Part shown: in pieces, positions 38,774 to 49,265 of the stretch
Position numbering within the stretch: position 1 is the stretch's first letter
How the letters are laid out: the number at the start of each line of letters is the position of its first letter
Assembly: GCF_004801315.1 (NCBI RefSeq)
Contig: NZ_SSNW01000016.1
Location: 8,823 to 72,822, forward strand
DNA from: Deinococcus sp. Arct2-2
GTDB lineage: Bacteria > Deinococcota > Deinococci > Deinococcales > Deinococcaceae
Direction of reading: 5' to 3'
DNA length: 64,000 nt
Position numbers and translations under genes: made by a program
Notes under the pieces: generated by a model
Database searches by the model: none
What the model was told of the DNA's origin: nothing
The model's input: the letters and a program-made list of their open reading frames with translations, nothing else

Positions 38774-40879
38774 TTAGCCCCGTCCTTTTTCCTTGTCCCA
38801 CGTGGCGAACGTCTTGCCCTCATCGGCCAACTGCTTCAGCAAAGGCGCGGGCGTCTGGCCGTATTGTGCTAGCGAGGCAGCCACGTTTTGCAGGCCCATT
38901 TCGTCGGCGTACTGCATGGGGCCGCCCCGGTAGGCGGGAAAGCCGTAGCCGTAAATGTAGATCACGTCGATGTCTCCGGCACGCTGGGCAATGCCTTCTT
39001 CCAAAATCTTCGCGCCCTCGTTCACGAGGCTGTAGGCCAGCCGCTCGGTGATTTCCTGCGGGCTGATAGTACGGGTCTGCAAGCCTTTTTCGCTACGGTA
39101 AGTGGTGATCAGGTCTGACATTTCGGTGCTGGGCACGGGCTTTCTGCCGTCCGGGTAGTCGTAGATTCCGGCCTGCGTCTTCTGCCCTTTGCGGCCCTGC
39201 GCCACAATCCGGTCTAGCCAGCCGTCGGGCTGTGGTTCCCCACGCACTTTGGCCTGATGCTGCCGGATGGAATAGCCGATGTCCAGCCCCGCCATATCGG
39301 ACATCTCGAATGGCCCCATCGCCAGCCCCAGCGCGTGCATGGCGGCGTCTACGTCCTGCGGGTTCGCGCCCTCCTCTACCAGTTTGCGGGCCTCGTCGCC
39401 GTAGCGGTGAACCATGCGGTTGCCCACGAAGCCGTCGCAGACGCCTACCACCACACCCACTTTCTTAATCTTGCGGGCAAGGGCCATGCTTGTTGCCAAC
39501 ACGGACGCGCTGGTTTTCTCGGCCCGCACGATTTCCAGCAGTTTCATCACGTTGGCGGGGCTGAAAAAGTGCAACCCAATCACGCTTTCGGGACGCGACG
39601 TGACGCTGGCAATTTCGTTCACGTCAAGGGTACTGGTGTTGCTCGCCAGAATCGCACCGGGCTTGGCAATCCCGTCTAGGCGCGTAAAAATCTCTTTCTT
39701 CACGTCCATGTTTTCAAACACGGCCTCGATGATGATGTCGGCTTGCGCGAGGTCATCCATATTCAGCGTGGGCGTCAGCAACGCCATTCGCGTTTCTACG
39801 TCGTCTAGGGTCAGGCGGCCTTTTTTGGCAGTGTTCTCGTAGTTGCGCCGAATAATAGCCACGCCTCGGTCTAGTGCGTCCTGCGCGGTTTCCACGATGG
39901 TCACGTGAATGCCCACATTCAGGAAATTCATGGCGATGCCGCCGCCCATCGTACCCGCGCCGATGACGCCTGCGCTGCGAATCTCGGTCAGGGGGGTGTC
40001 TTTGCCGATGCCGGGCACACGGGCGCTTTCGCGTTCGGCAAAGAAAATATGGCGCAGGCCGCGTGACTGCGGCGAATCTTTGGCCTGCAAAAACAATCCG
40101 GCTTCGGCGTTCCAGCCTTCTTCAAAGGGGCGAGTGGCGGCCACCTCGGTGAGGTCGACGATCATGCCGGGCGACATCTGGCCCCGGTGCGTTTTGCCTA
40201 GACCTGCGCGGGCGGCGGCAAACAGTTCGGGGCTTGCGCCTTCTACGTTGCGCTCAGAGACACGGGGCAGCGGGCGGGCAGCGGCGTGGGCGCGGGCAAA
40301 AGCCACAGCAGCGGCGCGTAATTCGGCTTCCGATTTGCCTTCTGCCAGTTCGTCGATCAGGCCCAACTGTGCGCCCTCAGCGGCTCCGATGGGGTTGCCC
40401 GACAGCATCATCTCTAGGGCTTTTTGTGCGCCCACCACGCGGGGAAGTCGCTGAGTCCCGCCTGCACCGGGAAAAATGCCCAACTTGACTTCGGGCAGGC
40501 CCAACTGTGCGCCTGCCAACGCCACGCGGTAGGTGCAGGCCAGCGCCACTTCTAGGCCACCGCCCAACGCCGTGCCGTGAATGGCTGCCACTGTGGGCCT
40601 AGCAAAAGCGTCCAGCCGCGTAATGAAGCCGCGCAAATCAGGAGCCTGTTCGCGGGGCAGGTCAAATGTTTTGATATCGGCCCCAGCGATGAAGGTACGC
40701 CCGCCGCCGATAATGACCACTGCGCTGACGCTCTGATCCTGTTCGGCCACGTCCAGCCCCGCGTGCAGGCCTTCCGGCACACCGGGCGAAAAAGCGTTGA
40801 CGGGCGGATTGTTGATCGTGAGAATCAAAATGTCGCCGTCGCGGGATTGGTCGATCATTGGAGTTGGGGCAGTGGTCAT
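38774..40879 (-). CDS. Enoyl-CoA hydratase/3-hydroxyacyl-CoA dehydrogenase fusion
   Basis: 701 residues from ATG 40879 (AGGAGG upstream; a frame extending to 41035 lacks family sequence). N-terminal crotonase domain (about 10-190) with oxyanion-hole IAGADIKTFD and GTALGGGLEVALA, and catalytic-type GLPEVKLGIFPGAGGTQRLPR; then a Rossmann hydroxyacyl-CoA dehydrogenase domain from about 300 (VIGAGTMGGGIAMNFL) and C-terminal helical domains to 700. This FadB/FadJ arrangement does two steps of fatty-acid beta-oxidation. No thiolase gene is adjacent. Confidence 0.94.
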   Translation of the reverse strand: MTTAPTPMIDQSRDGDILILTINNPPVNAFSPGVPEGLHAGLDVAEQDQSVSAVVIIGGGRTFIAGADIKTFDLPREQAPDLRGFITRLDAFARPTVAAIHGTALGGGLEVALACTYRVALAGAQLGLPEVKLGIFPGAGGTQRLPRVVGAQKALEMMLSGNPIGAAEGAQLGLIDELAEGKSEAELRAAAVAFARAHAAARPLPRVSERNVEGASPELFAAARAGLGKTHRGQMSPGMIVDLTEVAATRPFEEGWNAEAGLFLQAKDSPQSRGLRHIFFAERESARVPGIGKDTPLTEIRSAGVIGAGTMGGGIAMNFLNVGIHVTIVETAQDALDRGVAIIRRNYENTAKKGRLTLDDVETRMALLTPTLNMDDLAQADIIIEAVFENMDVKKEIFTRLDGIAKPGAILASNTSTLDVNEIASVTSRPESVIGLHFFSPANVMKLLEIVRAEKTSASVLATSMALARKIKKVGVVVGVCDGFVGNRMVHRYGDEARKLVEEGANPQDVDAAMHALGLAMGPFEMSDMAGLDIGYSIRQHQAKVRGEPQPDGWLDRIVAQGRKGQKTQAGIYDYPDGRKPVPSTEMSDLITTYRSEKGLQTRTISPQEITERLAYSLVNEGAKILEEGIAQRAGDIDVIYIYGYGFPAYRGGPMQYADEMGLQNVAASLAQYGQTPAPLLKQLADEGKTFATWDKEKGRG

Positions 40880-41108
40880 GGGTGGAGCCTCCTGAGAACA
40901 GTGTTCTGTCAGTGGTAAGTGGTGAGTGGGAAAGGCGTGGTGGCGGGGCACTCTAGGCTTTTGGCAAGAACTGGAAAACCTTCGTCTGAAAGGAAAGCTG
41001 TGTTGGAGTGGGCTGTTGAGAAGGCATGCTGTCACGCCGCACCCGCTCTGGTCAAATACGTCGACGTTCAGAATGTCCGTCCACGTTCACTTTCAGGATT
41101 CAGTCAGG

Positions 41109-41114
41109 TATGCT
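41109..41114 (+). promoter_or_regulatory. Leaderless -10 box for quinone oxidoreductase
   Basis: TATGCT ends 7 bases before ATG 41122, which sets the start; upstream in-frame codons are noncoding. The gap 40880-41121 holds nothing else recognisable. Confidence 0.6.
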
Positions 41115-41121
41115 TCAGCCT

Positions 41122-42152
<1,031 letters not shown>

Positions 42153-42153
<1 letters not shown>

Positions 42154-42270
42154 AAAACGGTAAGTGGTGAGTAGGTAGTGGTCAGTGGGTGAAGTGCCAG
42201 AGCAGAGGCGATTTGTGTTTTGATCTTGACCTTCCCACTCACTACTGACCACTCCCCACTCACGGTTTTT
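42153..42270. terminator. Bidirectional hairpin between convergent genes
   Basis: AAAAACGG...GTGAGTAGGTAGTGGTCAGT at the left and its near inverse ACTGACCACTCCCCACTCAC plus GGTTTTT at the right form a long imperfect stem bordered by A and T runs. It overlaps both stops and could end transcription in both directions. A related sequence follows dxs at 55687. Confidence 0.5.
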
Positions 42271-42706
42271 AGCTAAAGAGCCGCAGCAAAGGCCGCCACC
42301 AAGGAATAGACACCAGCAAAATCAGGAGCGTTACCGCTGTCCAGAGGGCCGCCACACGGAATTTGGCCCGGTCTGTGGCGGCGCGTTTGCTGAGGGCACT
42401 GGCGAGGGTGGCGGTTACAGCGGCGATCAAGCCGAGGCCGACGTGCTGCCACTGATAGCTGGTGCTTCTGTCGGCAAACGCTCCGGCTCCCTGCGATCCT
42501 AAAAAGCCGAACAATAGGAGTCCTAGAACCACTTGGAGATGCACGCTGCCCGCAAAAAGAACCACTGGGCGGCGGTCTGCGATGGTGAACTCCTTGTTGC
42601 CACTTAGAGCCGGAACCGTGCGGATCAGCGCCCACACGCCCGCGATCAGCACCAGCCAGCGCGTGATGTTGTGGAAGGTAAGCAAGAATAGGTAGAGGGT
42701 CGCCAT
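42269..42706 (-). CDS. Four-helix membrane protein (cytochrome b-like hypothetical)
   Basis: 145 residues from ATG 42706, with four predicted membrane spans (about 3-27, 46-68, 85-104, 117-140). Histidines sit in HNITRW, VHLQVVLG and QHVGLG, within or next to spans, as in small heme b-binding or HisKA-like membrane proteins; heme binding is only a possibility. The family is otherwise unnamed. Leaderless start, monocistronic. Confidence 0.65.
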   Translation of the reverse strand: MATLYLFLLTFHNITRWLVLIAGVWALIRTVPALSGNKEFTIADRRPVVLFAGSVHLQVVLGLLLFGFLGSQGAGAFADRSTSYQWQHVGLGLIAAVTATLASALSKRAATDRAKFRVAALWTAVTLLILLVSIPWWRPLLRLFS

Positions 42707-42713
42707 AATCGTC

Positions 42714-42719
42714 AGATTA
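42714..42719 (-). promoter_or_regulatory. Leaderless -10 box for membrane protein gene
   Basis: TAATCT on the minus strand ends 7 bases before ATG 42706. Confidence 0.55.
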
Positions 42720-42753
42720 AGGGATGGGGGGTGGGATGGTTGGCCCGCTGGAG

Positions 42754-42862
42754 AAGGCAATCGCTTTGCTCACTCACCCCCTCTGCTCCGCAGCTCTGCG
42801 AGTCCCCAGCCCTCCCCCCTCCCTTCGGGCTGTGCCAGTCAAGGGTGAGGGAGCAAAAACTA
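42754..42862. repeat. CCCTC hairpin repeat
   Basis: GCAATCGCTTTGCTCACTCA, CTCCGCAGCTCTGCGAG and CCTCCCCCCTCCC...CAAGGGTGAGGGAGC: a rearranged copy of the CCCTCTCC family filling 42707-42868. Confidence 0.45.
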
Positions 42863-42868
42863 TCCCTG

Positions 42869-43933
<1,065 letters not shown>

Positions 43934-43940
43934 GGGGGGG

Positions 43941-43946
43941 ATTGTA
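43941..43946 (-). promoter_or_regulatory. Leaderless -10 box for FemAB gene
   Basis: TACAAT, then seven C, then GTG 43933 on the minus strand. Confidence 0.65.
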
Positions 43947-44004
43947 CGACAGCTGAGGCAAGTGCTGTTCATGTGGCGCTCAGCGTGCCTGCCCGCCGGA
44001 ACGC

Positions 44005-44010
44005 TAAAAT
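44005..44010 (+). promoter_or_regulatory. Leaderless -10 box for parvulin gene
   Basis: TAAAAT ends 7 bases before ATG 44018. It lies 60 bases from the divergent FemAB box. Confidence 0.65.
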
Positions 44011-44017
44011 AATCGGT

Positions 44018-45136
44018 ATGAAATTTGCTGGATCGACTGCGGCCCGCCTGACGACGACTTTGCTCAAGGGAACACTGCTCACCGGAACGCTGCTGCTGGG
44101 CGCGGCTTTGGCCCAAACCACCCCCGCACCCACGCCGACGCCAGCTCCCGTGACCCCCGTCCAGACTCCTACGCCAACTCCCGCTCCAGCGCCCACTGCG
44201 CCTGCAACGGCTCCTGCTGCTGCCCCGGTAGCCACTCCAGCCGCCACACCCGCTGCCGATCCATCCACTTTGGTAGCCAACATCGGCACCGAGAAAGTGA
44301 CGCTGGGCGAGTTTGACCAAGCCTTCCGAGTTGCTGTGGCACGGTTGGTCAACTCTCAGGGCATCCCTTTTGAAGACTCGTACCTGACCGAATTTGCCGA
44401 CGCCCGCCGCGACTTTTTGACGCAGTACGTGCGCGACCGCGCCGTGTACCAGATTGCCCGCGTAGCCAACAAGCCCGACGCAGCGGCCATTGATGCCCAG
44501 TTTGCCAAAGCCCGCGAAAACTTTGCCACCGACGCCGAGTTCAGCGAAGGCTTGGCCCAGACGGGCTTCAGCACTCCCGCCGAACTCCGGGCCGAGTTGG
44601 AGCGGCAAGCCGTTGTCGCCGCCTATTTGGACGGCGTGAAGAAGCGCCTGACCTTTGGCAGCGCAGTCGTTCAGGGCTTTTACAACCTCAACAAAGCTTC
44701 GTTTACCCGCGAAGCCGAAGCCTGCGCCAAGCACATTTTGGTCAAGACCCAGCCCGAAGCGCAGCAGATTCAGAAGGATTTGGTGGCAGGCGGAGACTTT
44801 GCAGCCATTGCCAAAGCCAAGAGCCAAGACCCCGGCAGCGCGGCAGACGGCGGAGACTTGGGTTGCTTCGGGCCGGGCCAAATGGTGGCGGCCTTCGATA
44901 CGGCCAGTTTCAAGGGGCCACTCAACGTGCCGCAGTTGGTGCAGACCGAGTTTGGCTACCACGTGCTGACCGTGACCGGGCGTACCGAAGCGGGCCTTGC
45001 ACCCCTCAGCGTGGCCGAGCCGCTGATCCGCGAGCAACTGGCCCGCGACGCCTCGCAGAAATACGTGAATTCTCAGGTGGCCCGCTTGAAAGTGCAGAGC
45101 TTTGCCGGTGTGGTGGGCGCGGCTCCAGCCAAATAA
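44018..45136 (+). CDS. Secreted parvulin-type peptidyl-prolyl isomerase (SurA/PrsA-like)
   Basis: 372 residues. Signal peptide (about 1-32), a Pro/Thr/Ala linker of about 50 residues, a SurA-like N-terminal helical domain (about 85-240), then one parvulin domain (about 243-345) from CAKHILVKT through GGDLGCFGPGQMVAAFD to TEFGYHVLTVTGR. It helps fold exported proteins. The two cysteines in the parvulin domain (ACAKH, LGCFG) could form a disulfide, as in some secreted parvulins. Followed by a good terminator. Confidence 0.92.
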   Translation: MKFAGSTAARLTTTLLKGTLLTGTLLLGAALAQTTPAPTPTPAPVTPVQTPTPTPAPAPTAPATAPAAAPVATPAATPAADPSTLVANIGTEKVTLGEFDQAFRVAVARLVNSQGIPFEDSYLTEFADARRDFLTQYVRDRAVYQIARVANKPDAAAIDAQFAKARENFATDAEFSEGLAQTGFSTPAELRAELERQAVVAAYLDGVKKRLTFGSAVVQGFYNLNKASFTREAEACAKHILVKTQPEAQQIQKDLVAGGDFAAIAKAKSQDPGSAADGGDLGCFGPGQMVAAFDTASFKGPLNVPQLVQTEFGYHVLTVTGRTEAGLAPLSVAEPLIREQLARDASQKYVNSQVARLKVQSFAGVVGAAPAK

Positions 45137-45154
45137 GGAGCGAGTGATTTAGAG

Positions 45155-45186
45155 GGCGGAGGCTGCGGCTTCCGCCTTCTTTTTTG
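45155..45186 (+). terminator. Terminator after parvulin gene
   Basis: GGCGGAGGC, loop TGCG, GCTTCCGCC (9 bp with one G-U), then TTCTTTTTTG, 18 bases past the stop. Confidence 0.85.
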
Positions 45187-45206
45187 TTGTGCTGGATGGC
45201 TGGGGC

Positions 45207-45350
45207 GGGGTCTAAGGGTCTGAGGGACTAAGGTGCTGGGGGCAGTGACGTTGCAAGGTGAACCCCCCATTGCTCCGCAACGCCTCCCCTTGAGGGGAGG
45301 ACAACTGCGCTTTTATGCTGTTCTTAGTCCCTTAGACCCTAGACGCTGTT
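45207..45350. repeat. TCTAAGGG repeats enclosing a left-half GTGAACCCCCC repeat
   Basis: GTCTAAGGGTCTGAGGGACT at left and TTAGTCCCTTAGACCCTAGA at right flank GCAAGGTGAACCCCCCATTG ... CTTGAGGGGAGGACAAC (45253-45303), a truncated copy of the palindromic repeat. Two repeat families are thus nested. Confidence 0.6.
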
Positions 45351-45739
45351 TACATAACGCCCGCGACGCCGCTTCCCTGCACCCGGCTCCCTACCGCCCC
45401 CATCAAGTCGTCCAGCGCACCAAACGAGCGCATTTCGGCGGCGGAAATCCACTCCCGCAGTGTGCCGTCAGACTGTACTTCAAACGCGGCGGGCAGCGGC
45501 ACACCGTCTAGGCCGTATTCGGCGCGGAGTTCATCGCGGTGCAGGAACCGCACATTTGGCCCCAAACGGCGCACAAACTCGCGCCACTCGCGCTTCATTC
45601 CCAGCGGGCCATACGTAACGGCGCAGAGTTGGCATTCATAGTCTTGCGGGCGCACCGTTTTGATCCACAGGTCTTTGAGGCCGTTCAGCACGCCGCCATC
45701 GGCGTTGTAGACGAAAACGAGGGGGGCGGGCTGGGTCAT
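45350..45739 (-). CDS. Conserved-type hypothetical protein
   Basis: 129 residues from ATG 45739. Alpha/beta pattern with PLVFVYNADGGVLNGLKDLW at the start, two Cys in ECQLCAVTYG (about 40) and a REWREFVRRLG helix, then VRFLHRDELRAEYG. A CxxC near a thioredoxin-like beta-alpha start is suggestive, but the spacing differs from thioredoxins and no function can be assigned. Leaderless start. Confidence 0.6.
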   Translation of the reverse strand: MTQPAPLVFVYNADGGVLNGLKDLWIKTVRPQDYECQLCAVTYGPLGMKREWREFVRRLGPNVRFLHRDELRAEYGLDGVPLPAAFEVQSDGTLREWISAAEMRSFGALDDLMGAVGSRVQGSGVAGVM

Positions 45740-45745
45740 GGCCCA

Positions 45746-45751
45746 AGGGTA
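45746..45751 (-). promoter_or_regulatory. Leaderless -10 box for hypothetical gene
   Basis: TACCCT on the minus strand ends 6 bases before ATG 45739. Confidence 0.5.
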
Positions 45752-45877
45752 CGGGGGCCAGCATGAACACACTGCACGCCACAACCAGATTCACGCCAAC
45801 GTTGCTTTAACACAGCCTGCGTAAGCTTGTTTCAGCAAACAGATTTCAAGAGACACATGCACCCCCAAGGAGCCGAC

Positions 45878-46684
45878 ATGAACCAGCACCCGAACGTGAA
45901 CCCCGCGCCCGAAGAAGACAACGATGATGAAATGGTGGGAACCCTGCTGAGCCGCAGGCGGGCGCTGAGACTCCTCGGCTTCGGCGGGGGCGCGGCGGCG
46001 TTGGCAGCAAGCAGCGTGTTGGCCCAGCGCACTCCGCCTCCCGGTGGGCAAGGCGGCAGCACCAGCTTGGGCAGCAGCGGCGCAACGAGCTTGCCCGGAT
46101 GCGTGGTGCGGCCCGCCCAAACCGAAGGCCCGTATTTTGTAGATGAAAAACTGAACCGCAGCGATATTCGCAAAGATTCCAAGACGGGTAAGGCCAGCGC
46201 AGGCATTCCGCTGACGCTGAATTTTGTGGTGTCGAAAGTGACGGTGGGCAGTTGCACGCCGCGTGGAAGGGTACTGATAGATGTGTGGCAGTGCGACGCG
46301 CTCGGCGTGTACTCGGATGTATCGGGCAACACCGACGACTTCCTGCGCGGCTCGCAAGTCACCAACGCGCAGGGCAAGGCCAGCTTCACCACCGTTTATC
46401 CCGGCTGGTATCCGGGCCGCGCCGTGCATATTCACTTCAAGTTGCGCCCACTGGACGCCAGCGGCAAACCCACCGGGGAGTTCACGTCGCAACTGTTTTT
46501 CCCCGAAGCCGTGACGGACGCGGCCCACGCCGTCGCGCCCTACAACAGCAAAGGCAAGCGCAACACCCTGAACAGCACCGATGGCATCTACCGCAACGGT
46601 GGCAGCCAACTGCTGCTGAGTCTGTCCGGAAATCCGCAAAAGGGCTACCGGGCGACGTTTGACGTGGGGCTGAATATCGGGTAA
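45878..46684 (+). CDS. Tat-exported intradiol ring-cleavage dioxygenase
   Basis: 268 residues from ATG 45878 (AAGGAG 5 bases upstream). N-terminus carries a twin-arginine type signal: acidic lead, SRRRALRLLGFGGGAAALAA, cleavage near ASSVLA. The mature part starts with CVVRPAQTEGPYFVDE and holds the non-heme iron site: Tyr in GVYSDV, Tyr in PGWYPGRA, and His, His in VHIHFK, as in protocatechuate/catechol 1,2-cleaving enzymes. Cytosolic relatives act in aromatic catabolism; this exported, Ser/Gly-linked type is less studied and has no pathway genes nearby. Alone in its unit. Confidence 0.88.
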   Translation: MNQHPNVNPAPEEDNDDEMVGTLLSRRRALRLLGFGGGAAALAASSVLAQRTPPPGGQGGSTSLGSSGATSLPGCVVRPAQTEGPYFVDEKLNRSDIRKDSKTGKASAGIPLTLNFVVSKVTVGSCTPRGRVLIDVWQCDALGVYSDVSGNTDDFLRGSQVTNAQGKASFTTVYPGWYPGRAVHIHFKLRPLDASGKPTGEFTSQLFFPEAVTDAAHAVAPYNSKGKRNTLNSTDGIYRNGGSQLLLSLSGNPQKGYRATFDVGLNIG

Positions 46685-46685
46685 T

Positions 46686-46839
46686 CAATGGTTCGGACAG
46701 TTGCCAAATTTGCCCGAGGATGCGGGGTTATTGCTCCTCTCCCCTTGCGGGGGAGGTTGGGAGGGGGGAGCGGGTACCACGTTCTAGACGACATTTCTCT
46801 GTGGCCTGTCTTTGAAACTAGATACTGTCCGAGCCATTG
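46686..46839. repeat. MITE with CAATGGYTCGGACAGT termini
   Basis: Inverted termini CAATGGTTCGGACAGT (46686-46701) and ACTGTCCGAGCCATTG (46824-46839), 15 of 16 bases matching, bound 154 bp. Inside are a CTCCCCTTGCGGGGGAGG hairpin and a TTCTAGACGACATTTCTCTG segment shared with the copy at 36228. It starts 2 bases after the dioxygenase stop. No target duplication is obvious. Confidence 0.65.
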
Positions 46840-46904
46840 GGTACTACGGATTCCGATCAATGCTCTAGCAGTTCTTATACGAAACTAGAATAAATCCCTG
46901 AGAT

Positions 46905-46954
46905 GGTGCAGTAGGAGGGCCACTAAGCTACGCTTCTTTTACAACTACTGCACC
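46905..46954. other. Perfect 10-bp inverted repeat with 30-base loop
   Basis: GGTGCAGTAG (46905-46914) and CTACTGCACC (46945-46954) just beyond the HNH gene stop (46962). There is no T tract on either side. Could be a remnant transposon end pair or a structured RNA 3' end. Between the MITE and this hairpin lies ACGGATTCCGAT, a fragment of the element seen at 3950. Confidence 0.5.
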
Positions 46955-46961
46955 GATGCTC

Positions 46962-47288
46962 CTAGCGCACCCGGACCCCTTTCGTCGGTGGCTGCTTGCT
47001 GATCCACGCCACGAACCGCCGCACGTCTTCATGCGCCAGCAGCGCGTCTACAGACGAATACTCTCCGGCCAGTTCAGCGTTAGTAAACGTGCGGTGCAAA
47101 AACTTATGGCAGGGCGGGCACAGTAACACCGTCGGCAGCGCGTGAATCTTGACGCCCTGCCGACGCCCCTGTGATTTGGGAATCAGGTGATGCTCGGTCA
47201 GGTGCGGCACAGCGCGGTCACATAGGCCGCAGCGGTCTGGCGTAGTGGGTGGGGGCGGCCAATCGGAGGCAGGCAAGCGGCGGGCCAT
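46962..47288 (-). CDS. HNH-domain endonuclease-like protein
   Basis: 108 residues. A compact HNH motif: CGLCDR first zinc pair, [11 protein letters not shown] with the catalytic His pair, and [12 protein letters not shown] second zinc pair with the final metal His. The rest is short, so this is a stand-alone HNH protein such as a small homing or restriction-type nuclease. It lies 25 bases downstream of the nucleotidyltransferase gene on the same strand, with a possible own box TAGCCT (47298-47303). Its target is unknown. Confidence 0.82.
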   Translation of the reverse strand: MARRLPASDWPPPPTTPDRCGLCDRAVPHLTEHHLIPKSQGRRQGVKIHALPTVLLCPPCHKFLHRTFTNAELAGEYSSVDALLAHEDVRRFVAWISKQPPTKGVRVR

Positions 47289-47313
47289 CAGGCAATTAGG
47301 CTAGGGCAGACGC

Positions 47314-48147
47314 TTAAAACGAGCGTGAGGGACGTGTTTCAGATTCTTTGGCCTTCAATTCGGCTTGCAGGGCGTCGAGCATCTCGGCACGCGAATCCAG
47401 TGACAAGCGAGGAGCGAGGGCGCGGGCCAATGCTGAAGCAGCGAGGCAAGCTTGCACAGCAGTTCCGCGAGTGGTTTCATTCAGCGCGGCCAACACTCCC
47501 GGCGGCAAGTCGCGTTCGGCATTCCGCGCTGGAGATTGGGGCTGAGGCGCACCATGCAGCGTGCGGGCCAAGCGCAACAGGCCGCCGCGCACCCAGTTCA
47601 GTAAGTCCCACGCCCGCAAGTGTTCGCCGCGTAGGGCGACGGCAGAGGCGAACACCAGCCAATTCAGCAGGTCGTCAAACTCTGTTTGAGAACCCGGCAA
47701 AGTGGACGCAAACGGCGGCCTAGACGCCCAAGCCGCCAGCAAAGTTGCCAGTGTGCTGCCCTGATCCTTAAGCAACATTCGGGCCGGATTCCCGCCCCCA
47801 TTGGGCCAACCGCGTATCTGATCCAGCGCCGATTCAGGCTCTACATGCAGTTCTACACGCAACAAATCAGGCGTCACGATATTGGGCGTGCCAAACGGGT
47901 TCACCACTTCCAGCGCTACGGGCGTAATGGAGCGCAGGAACTCGAAGGCATCTAGAGTTTGTCCAGCACGCACAAACGCGTAATATTCCAAATCACTCCA
48001 CTCATCGGCGGCGGGTGAACCATCCGGGCGGGCTTGGGTACGGCTGCCGTAGGCTAGGGCGTACACCACGCGGTCATCGGCGAGCAGCGCGGCCCGGATG
48101 CGGGTATCCAGTGCGCCAAGGGCGCTGAGGCGGGCGGCAGAATTCAT
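47314..48147 (-). CDS. Lnu-like nucleotidyltransferase-fold protein
   Basis: 277 residues. The N-terminal nucleotidyltransferase domain has YGSRTQARPDGSPAADEWSD and LEYYAF, giving the GS...DxE metal-site pattern of lincosamide nucleotidyltransferases of the Lnu(B/F) group. A helical C-terminal domain (about 130-265, LLNWLVFASAVALRGEHLRAWDLLNW) matches their substrate-binding half. Drug inactivation is possible but only by family resemblance; many chromosomal relatives have other or no known substrates. Leaderless start; followed by the HNH gene. Confidence 0.75.
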   Translation of the reverse strand: MNSAARLSALGALDTRIRAALLADDRVVYALAYGSRTQARPDGSPAADEWSDLEYYAFVRAGQTLDAFEFLRSITPVALEVVNPFGTPNIVTPDLLRVELHVEPESALDQIRGWPNGGGNPARMLLKDQGSTLATLLAAWASRPPFASTLPGSQTEFDDLLNWLVFASAVALRGEHLRAWDLLNWVRGGLLRLARTLHGAPQPQSPARNAERDLPPGVLAALNETTRGTAVQACLAASALARALAPRLSLDSRAEMLDALQAELKAKESETRPSRSF

Positions 48148-48153
48148 CAGACA

Positions 48154-48159
48154 AGGATA
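48154..48159 (-). promoter_or_regulatory. Leaderless -10 box for nucleotidyltransferase gene
   Basis: TATCCT on the minus strand ends 6 bases before ATG 48147. Confidence 0.55.
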
Positions 48160-48354
48160 GAGATTCCAAAGTCAGCCCGTTAGATGAAGGCGCAAAAGAA
48201 GGACTTGCTGTGGTGCTTACGTGTCCACTACGTCCTCAGATATGTGGCGAATGCCGCCAGCCCGTGCTTTTTGTCACTCATCACGCTCCAAGTTGTCTGC
48301 AACCCGTCACAATTCTGGATCAGACAATCAAAGTCGCCGCTCATGGACGGCGGG

Positions 48355-48360
48355 TAGCAT
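48355..48360 (+). promoter_or_regulatory. Leaderless -10 box for secreted protein gene
   Basis: TAGCAT ends 7 bases before ATG 48368. The rest of the gap 48160-48354 holds nothing recognisable. Confidence 0.55.
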
Positions 48361-48367
48361 AGGCATC

Positions 48368-49234
48368 ATGCGTTTAGCTTCCCTCTCCGCCCGCGCTCCG
48401 GGCCTGTTGCTGTTGCCTGCCTTACTGCTGTCTGGATTTGGTGAGGCCCAGACTGCCCCTGCCCAGCCCGCGGCGCCCGCCACCACTCCGGCTCCACCTA
48501 CCGCTCCAGCCACACAGCCTGCCCGCGCTCCCCTGCCCGGCGCAGCTTCGGCAGCTACCGCCCGCGCCGCGAGTGCTATTGCAGTAGAGGTGGGCGGCGT
48601 CATCAAGGGCCAGATCGTGGCCTGCCCCGCCGCCCTGAAGCTGAGCGTGCGGGCCGTGTGCCTGTACTCCAAGAACAGCCCCGCCAGCCTGCGCCCCCTG
48701 ATTCGCGGCAAGTTGGCAGGCCGGGCGCTCGGCGACTGGAAGACCACAGGCACGAGCAGCACGCTCTTGGCATCGGAAACCGTGAATGGGCCAGTGGGCG
48801 CGTTCGTGTTGCTGCGGGGCTTGTCGGCCACCGAGTCGCTGGTGGTCGTTGACGCCGTGACCGCTTCTGCGGCTGCCAGCACCGCGCCCCGCCCCGCTAC
48901 GCCCGCCGGAGTGGTGAAGGGTCAGCCGTATGTGCTGGGCCGTGACCTGATCGGTGTGGTGAACGTAACGGCGCTGGGAGCCAATAAATACCGCCTGAAC
49001 GCGGGCGACTCGGCCCTGACGGTGACGGTGGGAGCCAAAGCAGCCCAACTTAGCGGCGGCCAAACCACGGCGGGCAACGTAGAACTGCCGTTTGTGCCTG
49101 CCACTGATGGCAAAAACCTGATTTTCCCGTTGCTGGGCCTGCGCTCGCTGGGCTGCACCGTAACGCCTGCCGGGGCCACCGTAACCGTCGCCTGTGGTCA
49201 GGCCAGCGTCGGCCTGCGCCCCATCGTCTTCTAA
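48368..49234 (+). CDS. Secreted hypothetical protein with Ala/Pro linker
   Basis: 288 residues. Signal peptide (about 1-27, GLLLLPALLLSGFGEA), then an Ala/Pro/Thr linker of about 45 residues, then beta-rich sequence with IVACPA and VCLYSK cysteines and a C-terminal half (VVKGQPYVLGRDLIGVV ... LRSLGCTVTPAGATVTVACG) that resembles the copper-amine-oxidase-N/ stalk-type beta repeats of envelope proteins. Not firmly classified. Four cysteines could pair. Single gene. Confidence 0.6.
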   Translation: MRLASLSARAPGLLLLPALLLSGFGEAQTAPAQPAAPATTPAPPTAPATQPARAPLPGAASAATARAASAIAVEVGGVIKGQIVACPAALKLSVRAVCLYSKNSPASLRPLIRGKLAGRALGDWKTTGTSSTLLASETVNGPVGAFVLLRGLSATESLVVVDAVTASAAASTAPRPATPAGVVKGQPYVLGRDLIGVVNVTALGANKYRLNAGDSALTVTVGAKAAQLSGGQTTAGNVELPFVPATDGKNLIFPLLGLRSLGCTVTPAGATVTVACGQASVGLRPIVF

Positions 49235-49265
49235 ACACTCCGCTTTACACCTTTACTCCCGTACT

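Noticed and set aside
43934..45037. Minus-strand extension that would make the FemAB protein 722 residues
   Set aside because: The extra part is antisense to the parvulin gene and Gly/Arg-rich; a leaderless box marks GTG 43933.
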